From an uncultured Rhizobium sp. (GTDB lineage Bacteria; Pseudomonadota; Alphaproteobacteria; Rhizobiales; Rhizobiaceae), in assembly GCA_945952045.1 (NCBI GenBank), contig CAMFHE010000033.1, positions 1 to 58,400 of the forward strand: a stretch of DNA of 58,400 nt, written 5' to 3'. Below, piece after piece: positions 11,309 through 20,773 of the stretch. The notes under the pieces are model-generated. The model was not told where the DNA came from, did no database searches, and worked only from the letters and a program-made list of their open reading frames with translations. Within the stretch, counting starts at the first letter, position 1. Each line of letters opens with the position of its first letter. A program made the position numbers and the translations under genes.

Positions 11309-11617
11309 ATGGAAATCGGTCTTTCCCACTATCTCACGGTCAGTGCCATTCTCTTCACGCTTGGCGTGTTCGGCATTTTTCTCAATCGCAAGAACGTCAT
11401 CGTCATCCTGATGTCGGTGGAATTGATCCTGCTTGCGGTCAACATCAACATGGTCGCGTTCTCCTCCTTCCTGAACGACATTACGGGTCAGGTCTTCGCA
11501 CTGTTCATTCTGACAGTCGCGGCGGCGGAAGCGGCGATCGGTCTTGCAATCCTCGTGGTCTTCTACCGTAACCGCGGCTCCATCGCCGTCGAAGACGTGA
11601 ATATGATGAAGGGCTGA
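11309..11617 (+). CDS. nuoK: NADH-quinone oxidoreductase subunit K
   Basis: Three-helix membrane subunit related to MrpC, part of the proton path between NuoJ/NuoA and the antiporter-like subunits. The product is 102 residues. Both conserved membrane-embedded glutamates are present: E38 in [14 protein letters not shown] and E74 in [11 protein letters not shown]. It sits seven bases before nuoL, so the two are translated in close sequence. Confidence 0.97.
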   Translation: MEIGLSHYLTVSAILFTLGVFGIFLNRKNVIVILMSVELILLAVNINMVAFSSFLNDITGQVFALFILTVAAAEAAIGLAILVVFYRNRGSIAVEDVNMMKG

Positions 11618-11624
11618 TACGGCT

Positions 11625-13628
11625 ATGATCCTTTATAAAGCGATCGTCTTTCTTCCTTTGATCGGCGCCCTCGTCGCTGGGCTGTTCGGGCGCGCGATCG
11701 GCGCCAAGGCGTCGGAATACGTCACGACCGGTCTGATGCTGATTGCCGCGGCCCTGTCCTGGGTCGTGTTCTTCCAGGTCGCGCTCGGCCACGGCGAAGC
11801 CGGTGAAGTCATCAAGGTTCCCGTCCTGCGCTGGATCCAGTCCGGCGGCATCGATGTCGAATGGGCCTTCCGCGTCGACACGCTGACCTCGGTCATGTTC
11901 GTTGTCGTCAACACCGTGTCGAGCCTCGTGCATCTGTATTCGATCGGATACATGCATCACGATCCGCATCGTCCGCGCTTCTTCGCCTATCTGTCGCTGT
12001 TCACCTTCATGATGCTGATGCTCATCACGTCGGACAATCTGCTGCAGATGTTCTTCGGTTGGGAAGGCGTGGGTCTGGCCTCGTATCTGCTGATCGGCTT
12101 CTGGTTCAAGAAGCCCTCTGCCAATGCGGCCGCCATGAAGGCCTTCGTCGTCAACCGCGTCGGCGACTTCGGCTTTATCCTCGGCATTTCCGGCGTCTTC
12201 GTGCTGTTCGGCTCGATCAATTTCGAAACGATCTTCGCCACGGCCGCCACCTACCTGCCGGCGGAAGGCGCGAGCGACGCCAATGCGGCGGTCATCAACC
12301 TGTTCGGCATGCAGCTCGATAAGGCGCATGCGATCACCGGTGTCTGCCTGCTGCTCTTCATGGGCGCGATGGGCAAGTCGGCTCAGTTCCTGCTGCACAC
12401 CTGGCTTCCGGACGCCATGGAAGGCCCGACCCCGGTTTCGGCGCTCATTCATGCCGCGACCATGGTCACCGCCGGTGTCTTCCTCGTCGCCCGCATGTCG
12501 CCGCTGTTCGAACTGTCGCATGATGCCCTGACGGTCGTCACCATCATCGGCGCGATCACCGCCTTCTTCGCCGCAACCGTCGGCCTGGTGCAGAACGACA
12601 TCAAGCGTGTCATCGCCTATTCGACCTGCTCCCAGCTCGGCTATATGTTCGTGGCGCTCGGCGTCGGCGCCTATGGCGCGGCGGTATTCCACCTGTTCAC
12701 GCATGCCTTCTTCAAGGCGCTTCTGTTCCTTGGCGCCGGCTCGGTCATCCATGCCGTCGACGGCGAGCAGGACATGCGTTACATGGGCGGTCTGCGCAAG
12801 CACATCCCGATCACCTTCTGGATGATGACCATCGGCACGCTGGCGCTGACCGGCGTCGGCATCCCCGGCACCATGATCGGCTTTGCAGGCTTCTTCTCCA
12901 AGGACGTGATCATCGAGTCGGCCTACGCGTCGCACTCGGCCGTCTCGGGCTTCGCCTTCACGCTGCTTGTCATCGCCGCGCTGTTTACGAGCTTCTATTC
13001 CTGGCGTCTGGCCTTCCTGACCTTCTTTGGCAAGCCCCGCGCTTCCCACGAAGTTATGCACCATGTCCATGAATCGCCCGCCGTCATGCTTGTGCCGCTA
13101 TATGTGCTGGCAATCGGCGCGGTTCTCGCCGGTGTCCTGTTCGAAGGCTATTTCTTCGGCCATGAATATGCAGAATTCTGGAAGGGCGCTCTGTTCACCT
13201 TGCCGGAAAACGAGATCCTCGAGCACTTCCATCATGTTCCGACATTGGTGAAGTGGAGCCCGTTCATTGCGATGGCGCTCGGTTTCGTCACCGCCTGGTA
13301 CATGTACATCAAGTCGCCGGAAACGCCGAAGGTTCTGGCTCGCCAGCATCGCGTGCTTTACGAATTCCTGCTGAACAAGTGGTACTTCGACGAGCTGTAC
13401 GACCTGCTGTTCGTCCGCTCCGCCAAGGCGCTCGGCCGGTTCTTCTGGAAGAAGGGTGACGTCGGCGTCATCGATACCTACGGCCCGAACGGCATTGCCG
13501 CCCGCGTGGTTGACGTGACCAACCGCGTGGTGCGCCTGCAGACCGGTTACCTTTATCATTATGCCTTTGCGATGCTGATCGGCGTTGCGGCGCTTGTCAC
13601 CTGGATGATGCTCGGGAGTTCCTTCTGA
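11625..13628 (+). CDS. nuoL: NADH-quinone oxidoreductase subunit L
   Basis: Distal antiporter-like membrane subunit with a long amphipathic lateral helix at the C-terminus. The product is 667 residues, as expected. It carries [18 protein letters not shown] with the key membrane glutamate near residue 145 and [20 protein letters not shown] near residue 255, both diagnostic of proton-translocating ND5/NuoL proteins. Its TGA overlaps the ATG of nuoM (ATGA). Confidence 0.97.
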   Translation: MILYKAIVFLPLIGALVAGLFGRAIGAKASEYVTTGLMLIAAALSWVVFFQVALGHGEAGEVIKVPVLRWIQSGGIDVEWAFRVDTLTSVMFVVVNTVSSLVHLYSIGYMHHDPHRPRFFAYLSLFTFMMLMLITSDNLLQMFFGWEGVGLASYLLIGFWFKKPSANAAAMKAFVVNRVGDFGFILGISGVFVLFGSINFETIFATAATYLPAEGASDANAAVINLFGMQLDKAHAITGVCLLLFMGAMGKSAQFLLHTWLPDAMEGPTPVSALIHAATMVTAGVFLVARMSPLFELSHDALTVVTIIGAITAFFAATVGLVQNDIKRVIAYSTCSQLGYMFVALGVGAYGAAVFHLFTHAFFKALLFLGAGSVIHAVDGEQDMRYMGGLRKHIPITFWMMTIGTLALTGVGIPGTMIGFAGFFSKDVIIESAYASHSAVSGFAFTLLVIAALFTSFYSWRLAFLTFFGKPRASHEVMHHVHESPAVMLVPLYVLAIGAVLAGVLFEGYFFGHEYAEFWKGALFTLPENEILEHFHHVPTLVKWSPFIAMALGFVTAWYMYIKSPETPKVLARQHRVLYEFLLNKWYFDELYDLLFVRSAKALGRFFWKKGDVGVIDTYGPNGIAARVVDVTNRVVRLQTGYLYHYAFAMLIGVAALVTWMMLGSSF

Positions 13629-15139
13629 TGACCGATTGGCCCATTCTTTCAACGGTCACCTTCCTGCCGCTGGTCGGCGTGCTGTTGCTGCTCATGGTGC
13701 GCGACGACACGCCCTCGGGCCGGAAGAACGTGCTGAACATCGCACTGTTCACGACGGTCTTCACCTTCATCGTTTCGCTGTTCATCTGGATCGGTTTCGA
13801 CAATTCGAACCCGGGCTTCCAGATGGTCGAGAAGCATGACTGGCTCGGCACCGGTATTTCCTACCATGTCGGCGTCGACGGCATCTCCATGCTGTTCGTC
13901 ATCCTGTCGACGCTTTTGATGCCCTTCTGCGTGCTGGCCAGCTGGCTTTCGATCGAGAAGCGCATCAAGGACTACATGATCGCCTTCCTAATGCTGGAAG
14001 TGCTGATGGTCGGCGTGTTCGTATCGCTCGACATCGTGTTGTTCTACGTCTTCTTCGAAGGCGGCCTGATCCCGATGTTCCTGATCATCGGCGTCTGGGG
14101 CGGCAAGGATCGCGTCTACGCGTCCTACAAGTTTTTCCTCTATACGCTGCTCGGCTCGGTGCTGATGCTGCTCGCCATCATGGCCATGTACTGGCAGGCC
14201 GGCACGACCGACATTACCCAGCTCCTGCAGTTCAAGTTCCCGGGCGGCATGCAGACCTGGCTATGGCTCGCCTTCTTTGCGTCGTTCGCGGTGAAGATGC
14301 CGATGTGGCCAGTGCATACCTGGCTTCCCGACGCCCACGTTCAGGCGCCGACCGCAGGTTCGGTCATCCTGGCTGGTATCCTCCTGAAGCTCGGCGGCTA
14401 CGGCATGATCCGCTTCTCGCTGGCCATGTTCCCGCTGGCGTCGGCCCATTTCGCCCCGTTCGTCTTCGCGCTCTCGGTCATCGCCATCATCTACACCTCG
14501 CTGGTGGCGCTGATGCAGGAGGACATGAAAAAGCTGATCGCCTACTCGTCCGTGGCCCACATGGGTTACGTGACCATGGGTATCTTCGCGGCGAACCAGC
14601 AGGGCGTCCAGGGCGCGCTGTTCCAGATGATTTCGCATGGCTTCGTCTCCGGCGCGCTCTTCCTCTGCGTCGGCGTCGTCTATGATCGCCTGCATACCCG
14701 TGAAATCGCCGCTTACGGCGGTCTGGCCAGCAACATGCCGAAATATGCCTTCGCTTTCATGGTCTTCACCATGGCGAACGTCGGCCTTCCCGGCACCTCG
14801 GGCTTCATCGGCGAATTCCTTACCCTGATCGGCGTCTTCCGTGCCAACACCTGGGTGGCGCTGTTTGCCGCGACGGGCGTCATCCTGTCGGCCAGCTATG
14901 CCTTGTGGCTGTATCGTCGTATGATTTTCGGCGCGCTCGACAAGGAAAGCCTCAAGGCGATGCTCGATCTGTCGCCGCGCGAACAGGCGCTTCTCTATCC
15001 GTTGATCGCGCTGACCATCTTCTTCGGCGTCTATCCGGCTCCGATCTTCGATGCGACCGCCGCGTCGGTCGATCTGCTGGTCAACAATTATACGGCAGCG
15101 GTGCAGGCAGCGCACGACGTCGCGCTGACGCTCAAGTGA
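13628..15139 (+). CDS. nuoM: NADH-quinone oxidoreductase subunit M
   Basis: Second antiporter-like membrane subunit (ND4 family). The product is 503 residues. The conserved glutamate helix [19 protein letters not shown] is near residue 120 and the channel motif [20 protein letters not shown] near residue 235. The start overlaps the nuoL stop by four bases; the stop is followed after 17 bases by nuoN. Confidence 0.97.
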   Translation: MTDWPILSTVTFLPLVGVLLLLMVRDDTPSGRKNVLNIALFTTVFTFIVSLFIWIGFDNSNPGFQMVEKHDWLGTGISYHVGVDGISMLFVILSTLLMPFCVLASWLSIEKRIKDYMIAFLMLEVLMVGVFVSLDIVLFYVFFEGGLIPMFLIIGVWGGKDRVYASYKFFLYTLLGSVLMLLAIMAMYWQAGTTDITQLLQFKFPGGMQTWLWLAFFASFAVKMPMWPVHTWLPDAHVQAPTAGSVILAGILLKLGGYGMIRFSLAMFPLASAHFAPFVFALSVIAIIYTSLVALMQEDMKKLIAYSSVAHMGYVTMGIFAANQQGVQGALFQMISHGFVSGALFLCVGVVYDRLHTREIAAYGGLASNMPKYAFAFMVFTMANVGLPGTSGFIGEFLTLIGVFRANTWVALFAATGVILSASYALWLYRRMIFGALDKESLKAMLDLSPREQALLYPLIALTIFFGVYPAPIFDATAASVDLLVNNYTAAVQAAHDVALTLK

Positions 15140-15156
15140 ACAGGAATTTTTGAGAC

Positions 15157-16599
15157 ATGACTTCTGAACTCTTGCTTGCAAGTCTGCATCTCGCGACGCC
15201 GGAGCTGATCCTCGCCATCGGCGCGCTGGCGCTGCTGATGATCGGGGTATTCTCCGGCTCGAAATCCTCAGGCCCGGTCACGGGCCTGGCGATCCTGTTG
15301 CTGCTGGTTGCCGGCGCTTGGATCCTGATGGCCGGTTCGGAAGGGCTGGCTTTCGGTGGCGCCTTCATCGCCGATGGTTTCGCTCGCTTCCTCAAGGTCG
15401 TGGCGCTAATCGGCGCGATCACCGCCATGATCATGACCATGGGCCAGTCGCGCTCGGAGCATCTGAACCAATTCGAATTCCCGGTTCTCCTGGTTCTCGC
15501 GACCGTCGGCATGCTGCTGATGATCTCGGCCAACGATCTGATCTCGGCCTATCTTGCGCTGGAACTCCAGTCGCTGGCGCTTTATGTCGTTGCCGCCATC
15601 AACCGCGACAACCTGCGCTCGACGGAAGCCGGCCTGAAATATTTCGTTCTCGGCGCTCTGTCCTCGGGCATGATGCTGTACGGCATGTCGCTGGTCTACG
15701 GCTTTACCGGCCATACCGGCTTCACCGATATCGCAGCCGCCCTGACCGGCGAACACCGCTCGCTCGGGCTGCTGTTCGGCCTCGTCTTCGTGCTGACCGG
15801 CTTCGCCTTCAAGATCTCGGCCGTGCCGTTCCACATGTGGACGCCGGACGTCTACGAAGGTGCGCCGACCCCGGTCACCGCCTTCTTTGCCGCAGCCCCG
15901 AAGATCGCTGCCATGGCTATGCTCGTTCGCATCGTTGCGACTGCCTTCGAGCCGGTCATTGCCGATTGGCGCCAGGTCATCACCTTCATCGCGCTCGCCT
16001 CGATGCTGCTCGGCGCTTTCGCGGCCATCGGTCAGCGCAACATCAAGCGCCTGATGGCCTATTCGTCCATCGGCCACATGGGGTATGCGCTGGTCGGTCT
16101 TGCCGCCGGCACCAAGACCGGTGTGTCCGGCGTCGTCATCTACATGACCATCTATATGGTCATGACGCTCGGCACCTTCGCGATCATCATGTCGATGCGC
16201 CGCAAGGACGGTGAAGTCACCGAAAACATCGACGATCTCGCCGGCCTGTCGCAGACCAATCCCTTCATGGCCGTCGTGCTCACGGCACTGATGTTCTCGC
16301 TCGCTGGTATCCCGCCGCTGGCCGGCTTCTTCGGGAAGTACTTCGTCTTCGTTGCCGCCATCGAAGCCAAGCTTTATGCGCTTGCCATCATCGGCGTGCT
16401 CGCATCTGTCGTCGGCGCTTATTATTATCTGCGCGTCGTCAAGCTGATGTGGTTCGATGACGCCAAGGGCGAGTTTGCGGCACCGTCGGGTGCGCTGAAG
16501 CTGGTCTACGGCCTGTCGGGCCTGTTCGTCGCCGGTTACGTGCTGATCGGCGGTTCGATCGGTGCGGCTGCGGGAGCGGCGGCGGCCTCGTTCTTTTGA
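15157..16599 (+). CDS. nuoN: NADH-quinone oxidoreductase subunit N
   Basis: Third antiporter-like membrane subunit (ND2 family) and last subunit of the core operon. The product is 480 residues, with the helix [17 protein letters not shown] near residue 135 and [20 protein letters not shown] near residue 230. No terminator follows: the TGA at 16597-16599 shares its A with the ATG of birA, so transcription clearly continues. Confidence 0.97.
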   Translation: MTSELLLASLHLATPELILAIGALALLMIGVFSGSKSSGPVTGLAILLLLVAGAWILMAGSEGLAFGGAFIADGFARFLKVVALIGAITAMIMTMGQSRSEHLNQFEFPVLLVLATVGMLLMISANDLISAYLALELQSLALYVVAAINRDNLRSTEAGLKYFVLGALSSGMMLYGMSLVYGFTGHTGFTDIAAALTGEHRSLGLLFGLVFVLTGFAFKISAVPFHMWTPDVYEGAPTPVTAFFAAAPKIAAMAMLVRIVATAFEPVIADWRQVITFIALASMLLGAFAAIGQRNIKRLMAYSSIGHMGYALVGLAAGTKTGVSGVVIYMTIYMVMTLGTFAIIMSMRRKDGEVTENIDDLAGLSQTNPFMAVVLTALMFSLAGIPPLAGFFGKYFVFVAAIEAKLYALAIIGVLASVVGAYYYLRVVKLMWFDDAKGEFAAPSGALKLVYGLSGLFVAGYVLIGGSIGAAAGAAAASFF

Positions 16600-17360
16600 T
16601 GGCGGATGGGCTGAACAGCCACCGGTTTGACGACGACATCCGGCATATCGCGCTCGGTGACGTCGTCTCGACCAACACCGTTTGTTTCGACCATGCGCGG
16701 TCCGGCGATGCCGGGCCGCTTTGGGTTACCGCGCGCCGGCAGACCGGTGGGCGCGGTCGTCGCGGTCGTGCCTGGGCGTCCGAGCCCGGCAATCTCTATG
16801 CGTCGATGTTGTTGACCGATCCGGGGCCGTTGGAGGCCGTGCGCACATTGCCGTTGGCTGTCGCCGTGGCGGTTCATGCGGCAATCAGCCGGGTGATGCC
16901 CGCAGGCGGCAATCCGGTCGAGATCAAGTGGCCGAACGACGTTTTGATCGCGCGCGCCAAGACCTGCGGTATCCTTCTGGAAAGCGAAGCGACCGCCGAT
17001 GGCCGGCTGATCGTGGTGATCGGCATCGGAATCAACATGGCGGTCAAGCCGGATATGGCGCAATATCCCGTCACTTGCCTTGGCGAGCAGGGCGTGGCTG
17101 CGTCGCCGGAAGAATTGTTTGCGCACCTGTATCTTGAGATGAACCGGGCGCTCAGTGAGTGGGACGGCGGGGCCGGCGCTGCTGCGATTGTCGCGCGTTG
17201 GCGCGCGGCTGCCTGCGGCATCGGTGAGCGGATTACGGTCAATCTGCAGACCCGTTCGCTCACCGGCCTGTTTGCCGGCATCGACGATCAGGGTTATTTG
17301 ATTTTGGAAACCGGGCGCGAGACGATGTCGATCGCAGCCGGGGATGTTTTCTTTGCATGA
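16599..17360 (+). CDS. birA: Biotin--[acetyl-CoA-carboxylase] ligase
   Basis: Activates biotin with ATP to biotinyl-AMP and attaches it to a lysine of carboxylase carrier proteins. The 253-residue product has the catalytic domain only and lacks the N-terminal helix-turn-helix of E. coli BirA, so it is a class I, non-repressor ligase. The adenylate-binding loop GGRGRRGRAWASEPGNLY lies near residues 50-68, and KWPNDVLI and GIGINMAV follow at about 110 and 145. I start at the ATG (16599) overlapping the nuoN stop; a TTG three bases earlier is less likely. Confidence 0.93.
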   Translation: MADGLNSHRFDDDIRHIALGDVVSTNTVCFDHARSGDAGPLWVTARRQTGGRGRRGRAWASEPGNLYASMLLTDPGPLEAVRTLPLAVAVAVHAAISRVMPAGGNPVEIKWPNDVLIARAKTCGILLESEATADGRLIVVIGIGINMAVKPDMAQYPVTCLGEQGVAASPEELFAHLYLEMNRALSEWDGGAGAAAIVARWRAAACGIGERITVNLQTRSLTGLFAGIDDQGYLILETGRETMSIAAGDVFFA

Positions 17361-17371
17361 ATGGAACGACC

Positions 17372-19039
17372 ATGGCGACCAAGGATGAACTGGTATTTCT
17401 GCCGCTGGGAGGCGTGGGCGAGATCGGCATGAATCTCGCGCTGTACGGCTATGGGCCGCCGTCGAACCGGCAGTGGATCATGGTCGATTGCGGCGTGACC
17501 TTTCCGGGCCTCGATCTGCCGGGCGTCGATCTGGTGTTGCCCGATATCCGTTTCCTCGCCGAGGAACGCCATAATCTCAAGGCGATCATCATCACCCATG
17601 CGCATGAGGACCATTACGGTGGTCTGAACGACCTCTGGCCGGGCCTCAATGTGCCGGTCTATGCTTCCGCCTTCACCGCCGGTCTTCTCGAAGCCAAGCG
17701 TAAATACGAGGAATCGCGCGGCGATATCCCGGTGACGCTGTTCAAGGCGGGCGACGTCATCAATGTCGGCCCCTTCAGCATCGAGGGTGTTGCCGTCAAC
17801 CATTCGATCCCCGAGCCGATGGCGCTTGTGATCCGCACGCCGCTCGGCAATGTCGTCCATACCGGCGACTGGAAGATCGATCTCGCGCCCTCCCTGGGTC
17901 CATTGACCGACGAGACGCGATTCCGGGCGATCGGCGACGAAGGCGTTCTCGCGCTGATGTGCGATTCCACCAATGCCGTGCGCGATGGCGTTTCGCCGTC
18001 GGAGCGCGAGGTTGAGGAGAGCCTGCGTTCGATCATCGAAAAGGCGGAAGGGCGTGTGCTCGTCACCACCTTCTCCTCGAATGTCGGGCGTATTCGCTCG
18101 GTTGCCGAGGCGGCGCAAGCCGCCGGCCGCGAAGTGCTGCTGCTTGGCAGCTCGCTGAAGCGCGTTGTCGATGTCTCCCGCGAAATCGGCCTGCTGGAAG
18201 GCATCCGGCCGTTCATCTCGGAAGATCAGTATGCGACGATGCCGCGCAAGAAGATCGTTGTCATCCTGACAGGCAGCCAGGGCGAGCCGCGCGCGGCGCT
18301 GGCGAAACTGTCGCGCGATGAAATGCGCAACGTCTCGCTCGCCGGCGGCGATATGGTCGTCTTCTCCTCGCGCGCCATTCCCGGAAACGAAAAGGCGATT
18401 CAGGACATCAAGAACGGGCTGATCGAGCAGGGCGTTAAGGTCGTCACCGATTCCGACGCGCTCGTGCATGTCTCCGGCCATCCGCGCCGCAGCGAGTTGC
18501 AGCAGATGTATGCCTGGATTCGTCCCGAGATTCTCGTCCCCGTCCATGGCGAGGCGACGCATCTGACGGCGCAGGCCGAGCTCGGCTTCCAGTCGGGTAT
18601 CGTCAACATTCCCCGCGTGCGCAATGGCGACGTGTTGCGCCTTGCGCCCGGACCGGCCGAGGTGATCGACGAAGCGCCGCATGGGCGCATCTTCAAGGAT
18701 GGCAAGCTGATCGGCGACTATGACGAGATGGGGGTCGGCGAGCGTCGGAAGATCTCCTTCTCCGGCCATGTCGCGGTCAGCGTTCTGCTCGACAGCCGCT
18801 TCGATTTCGTCGGCGATCCCGAAGTCGTGCCGATCGGCCTGCCAGAATATGACTATGAGGGCGAGAACATGGAGGATACGCTCTATGACGCCGTGCTCGG
18901 CGCTGTGGAGAGCATTCCGCGCGCCCGTCGCAAGGATCTCGACATGGTCAAGGAAGCGGTGCGCCGCGCCGTGCGCTCGACGGCAAACGAGATGTGGGGC
19001 AAGAAGCCGGTGGTCACCGTCTTCCTGAACCGCGTCTGA
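17372..19039 (+). CDS. rnj: Ribonuclease J
   Basis: Metallo-beta-lactamase/beta-CASP RNase that degrades and matures RNA with 5'-3' exonuclease and endonuclease activity. The product is 555 residues from ATG 17372 (MATKDELVFLPLGGVGEIGM). Zinc ligands of motif HxHxDH are H76, H78, D80 and H81 (THAHEDHYGG); further motifs are NHSIPEP near 150, HTGDWKID near 170, and the beta-CASP piece VHVSGHPRRSEL with PVHGEATH near 365-400. An ATG at 17357 overlaps the birA stop and would add MNGTT; neither start has a strong ribosome-binding site. The context nuoN-birA-rnj-mce is common in rhizobia. Confidence 0.94.
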   Translation: MATKDELVFLPLGGVGEIGMNLALYGYGPPSNRQWIMVDCGVTFPGLDLPGVDLVLPDIRFLAEERHNLKAIIITHAHEDHYGGLNDLWPGLNVPVYASAFTAGLLEAKRKYEESRGDIPVTLFKAGDVINVGPFSIEGVAVNHSIPEPMALVIRTPLGNVVHTGDWKIDLAPSLGPLTDETRFRAIGDEGVLALMCDSTNAVRDGVSPSEREVEESLRSIIEKAEGRVLVTTFSSNVGRIRSVAEAAQAAGREVLLLGSSLKRVVDVSREIGLLEGIRPFISEDQYATMPRKKIVVILTGSQGEPRAALAKLSRDEMRNVSLAGGDMVVFSSRAIPGNEKAIQDIKNGLIEQGVKVVTDSDALVHVSGHPRRSELQQMYAWIRPEILVPVHGEATHLTAQAELGFQSGIVNIPRVRNGDVLRLAPGPAEVIDEAPHGRIFKDGKLIGDYDEMGVGERRKISFSGHVAVSVLLDSRFDFVGDPEVVPIGLPEYDYEGENMEDTLYDAVLGAVESIPRARRKDLDMVKEAVRRAVRSTANEMWGKKPVVTVFLNRV

Positions 19040-19068
19040 TCTGAAGATGCTCAGGGAGGGGAACTGAC

Positions 19069-19473
19069 ATGCTGGGCCGCGTCAACCATATCGCCATCGC
19101 CGTGCCGGATATCGACAAGGCGACGGCGTCCTATCGCGATGTGCTCGGTGCATCGGTTTCGCAGAAGCAGGTTTTGCCGGAGCATGGCGTGACGATCGTT
19201 TTCGTCAACCTGCCGAACACCAAGGTGGAATTGCTGGAACCACTCGGCGCGGAATCGCCGATTACAGCCTTTCTCGGACGCAACCCGGATGGCGGCATCC
19301 ACCATATCTGCTACGAGGTCGACGACATCCTGGCGGCGCGCGACAAGTTGACGGCCGAAGGCGCGCGCGTGCTTGGCAAGGGCGATCCGAAAATCGGCGC
19401 GCATGGCAAGCCGGTGCTGTTCCTGCACCCCAAGGATTTTTACGGCACCCTGATCGAGCTTGAGCAGGTGTGA
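19069..19473 (+). CDS. mce: Methylmalonyl-CoA epimerase
   Basis: Vicinal-oxygen-chelate (VOC) superfamily enzyme that interconverts (2S)- and (2R)-methylmalonyl-CoA in the propionyl-CoA to succinyl-CoA route. The 134-residue product is full length. Expected metal ligands are visible: H7 (VNHIAIAV), the histidine pair in GGIHHICYEV near residue 83, and a C-terminal glutamate in TLIELEQV. KVELLEPLG near residue 50 is also characteristic. AGGGAGGGGAA stands just upstream as a ribosome-binding site. A repeat-rich gap follows. Confidence 0.94.
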   Translation: MLGRVNHIAIAVPDIDKATASYRDVLGASVSQKQVLPEHGVTIVFVNLPNTKVELLEPLGAESPITAFLGRNPDGGIHHICYEVDDILAARDKLTAEGARVLGKGDPKIGAHGKPVLFLHPKDFYGTLIELEQV

Positions 19474-19510
19474 CAATTCGGCCGGTTGCGGCTGAGGGGG
19501 CAGGGCGTTA

Positions 19511-19612
19511 GAGCATTTCCTGGAAAAGTGCGAAGCGGTTTTCCGTCCGGAAATGCGTCGAAACAAAGAGATAGAGCGTTTTCGCGATTTGAGGAAAAGC
19601 GGAATCGCTCTA
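19511..19612. repeat. RIME-like double-palindrome repeat, copy A
   Basis: About 102 bases with two palindromic modules. The first pairs GCATTTCC (19513-19520) with GGAAATGC (19549-19556) and, inside, GGAAAA with TTTTCC. The second pairs TAGAGCG (19572-19578) with CGCTCTA (19606-19612). Size and architecture resemble the Rhizobium intergenic mosaic element RIME1 (about 108 bp, two palindromes). The first module recurs at 49430-49477 and 55552-55599 in this window. Its last bases abut the element that follows. Confidence 0.75.
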
Positions 19613-19877
19613 GGGTCAAAACTCAATCAGCTTGGGTGTTTTGTGGATGCGGCTGGGATTGAATGGAAGCGAACAAGCGCAAGGCAAGGCCAGAAGGCCT
19701 TTTCGAGCATTGTTCGCAATCAGGCGGCCCAGCCGCATCCACCCTTCGGGCTGGCCATAGACTGGGCCTGCGGGCGTCGGAAAGGTTTGAAAGTGATCGG
19801 CACTTCCTGCACCTTTCCTCCTACTCAGGACCAGTCTATGGCCAGCAAAACACCCAAGCTGATTAAGTTTTGACCCT
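19612..19877. repeat. 266-bp cloverleaf-forming inverted-repeat element
   Basis: Terminal inverted repeats of 32 bp (19612-19643 and 19846-19877, one mismatch) enclose two long arms. Arm 1 is closed by a perfect 15-bp stem (19643-19657 with 19728-19742), then GCGAACAA with TTGTTCGC, then AAGGCC with GGCCTT. Arm 2 is closed by a perfect 15-bp stem that extends to 19 of 20 pairs (19751-19770 with 19826-19845), then GGAAAGGT with ACCTTTCC, then AAGTG with CACTT. The whole element therefore closes as a three-way junction. Open frames on both strands run through it but show no protein family. It is probably a non-autonomous mobile element or a structured RNA; no name comes to mind. Confidence 0.85.
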
Positions 19878-19970
19878 GAGGCCTGCGAGTAATCAGGACG
19901 GATTTCCGCAGGGGAATGCGTGCCCACAAAGAGACTGCAGCGACGCCTGCGCGGTCCATGGAGCGTGAAT

Positions 19971-20261
19971 ATGCAGTTGTTTTCGGTCTTTGCGATCTAT
20001 TTCATCATCTGGTGGGTGACGCTCTTCGCTGTCCTGCCATTTGGCATGCGCACCCAGGCGGAAGACAATTACGTCGTGCCGGGGACGCCTGAAAGCGCGC
20101 CAACGCGATTCCAGGCCAAGAAGGTTCTGCTTCTGACGACCGTGGTCGCCGCGCTGATCTATGGCGGCTGGCATCTGAGCACGATCTATTTCGGCATCAG
20201 CATGGATTCGCTGCGCATCATTCCAAATTTCGAGCAGAGCGGCCCAGCCGGCGTCGATTGA
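19971..20261 (+). CDS. DUF1467 family membrane protein
   Basis: A 96-residue protein starting MQLFSVFAIYFIIWWVTLFA. Two membrane helices are predicted (residues about 1-24 and 62-82), separated by a polar loop with the family-typical stretch LPFGMRTQAEDNYVVPGTPE. Function is unknown. GGAG stands eight bases before the ATG at 19971; the frame is open upstream to 19920, but that part overlaps no conserved sequence. In rhizobia this family usually lies between mce and proS, as here. Confidence 0.88.
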   Translation: MQLFSVFAIYFIIWWVTLFAVLPFGMRTQAEDNYVVPGTPESAPTRFQAKKVLLLTTVVAALIYGGWHLSTIYFGISMDSLRIIPNFEQSGPAGVD

Positions 20262-20275
20262 GGCGAAAATCGCCA

Positions 20276-20300
20276 GGATTCCAGCCCTCTGTTGGAATCC
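20276..20300 (+). terminator. Hairpin after the DUF1467 gene
   Basis: GGATTCCA pairs with TGGAATCC around a nine-base loop, 14 bases after the stop codon. No T run follows, so it may only stabilise the 3' end, with termination at the next hairpin. Confidence 0.4.
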
Positions 20301-20340
20301 GGTAACATTCATTCGCTATGCTGCGGACATGAAGGCAAAA

Positions 20341-20366
20341 AAAAACAAGGCCAAGGCCTTGTTTTT
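20341..20366. terminator. Bidirectional intrinsic terminator
   Basis: A 12-base stem (AAAAACAAGGCC with GGCCTTGTTTTT) with A and T runs on both sides, placed about 80 bases after the DUF1467 stop. It has the form of a rho-independent terminator in either direction and is the likely end of the nuo-birA-rnj-mce transcription unit. Confidence 0.75.
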
Positions 20367-20493
20367 AAATTATCGCGTGATCTTCAACCGTTACCGGGGC
20401 TGCGACAAGCGCGCCTAAGACCTAATCCTCCCAAGACTTTAACCGCGAAACGACAAGAATTTAATCTCCCTGCCTCTTTTCTGAGCCGAACCT

Positions 20494-20510
20494 AGCCCAA
20501 GGTTTGGGCT
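20494..20510 (+). terminator. Possible second terminator
   Basis: AGCCCAA pairs with TTGGGCT around GGT, with TT directly after and a T7 run 11 bases later. It is weaker than the hairpin at 20341-20366. Confidence 0.4.
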
Positions 20511-20773
20511 TTGTCATCCATTTTTTTGCAATTATGCTACAGTCACGGATAATTTTTCTGTTGACAAACTTGTTACGCAAATCCTTTGCTTTTGGCCTCA
20601 ATTCCGCCTTGGAATCAGTAGTGCTGTGCGTCGCGAAACGCCCAAGCGGTGGAAGCTCTGATGAGCGGGTTTTCTTCCTCCGGCGAAGCGGCTAAGACAT
20701 CGTCTGTCAAAACGTCGATGCGATTGATTCCCGTAATTGCGAACCCGTATCCCATAGTCTGGAACTTAAGCTG

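Larger units (their letters stand above)
20262..20773. other. Long intergenic region before proS
   Basis: These 512 bases contain three hairpins (20276-20300, 20341-20366, 20494-20510) and an AT-rich stretch with TTGACA at 20561-20566, a plausible -35 element for proS although no good -10 follows at 17-18 bases. A 29-codon open frame at 20329-20418 overlaps the second hairpin and is probably chance. I see no RNA gene. Confidence 0.5.

Noticed and set aside
19553..19927. Open frames on both strands through the repeat elements (about 100 codons each)
   Set aside because: Both frames read through the inverted repeats and so encode mirror-related ends (TPKLI). They reflect the palindrome, not proteins; no domain or ribosome-binding site is seen.
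20329..20418. 29-codon open frame with a Lys-rich start between DUF1467 and proS
   Set aside because: It lies across the terminator stem at 20341-20366, has no ribosome-binding site and uses codons (TTA, AAT) rare in the neighbours. The A and T runs of the terminator explain its lysines.
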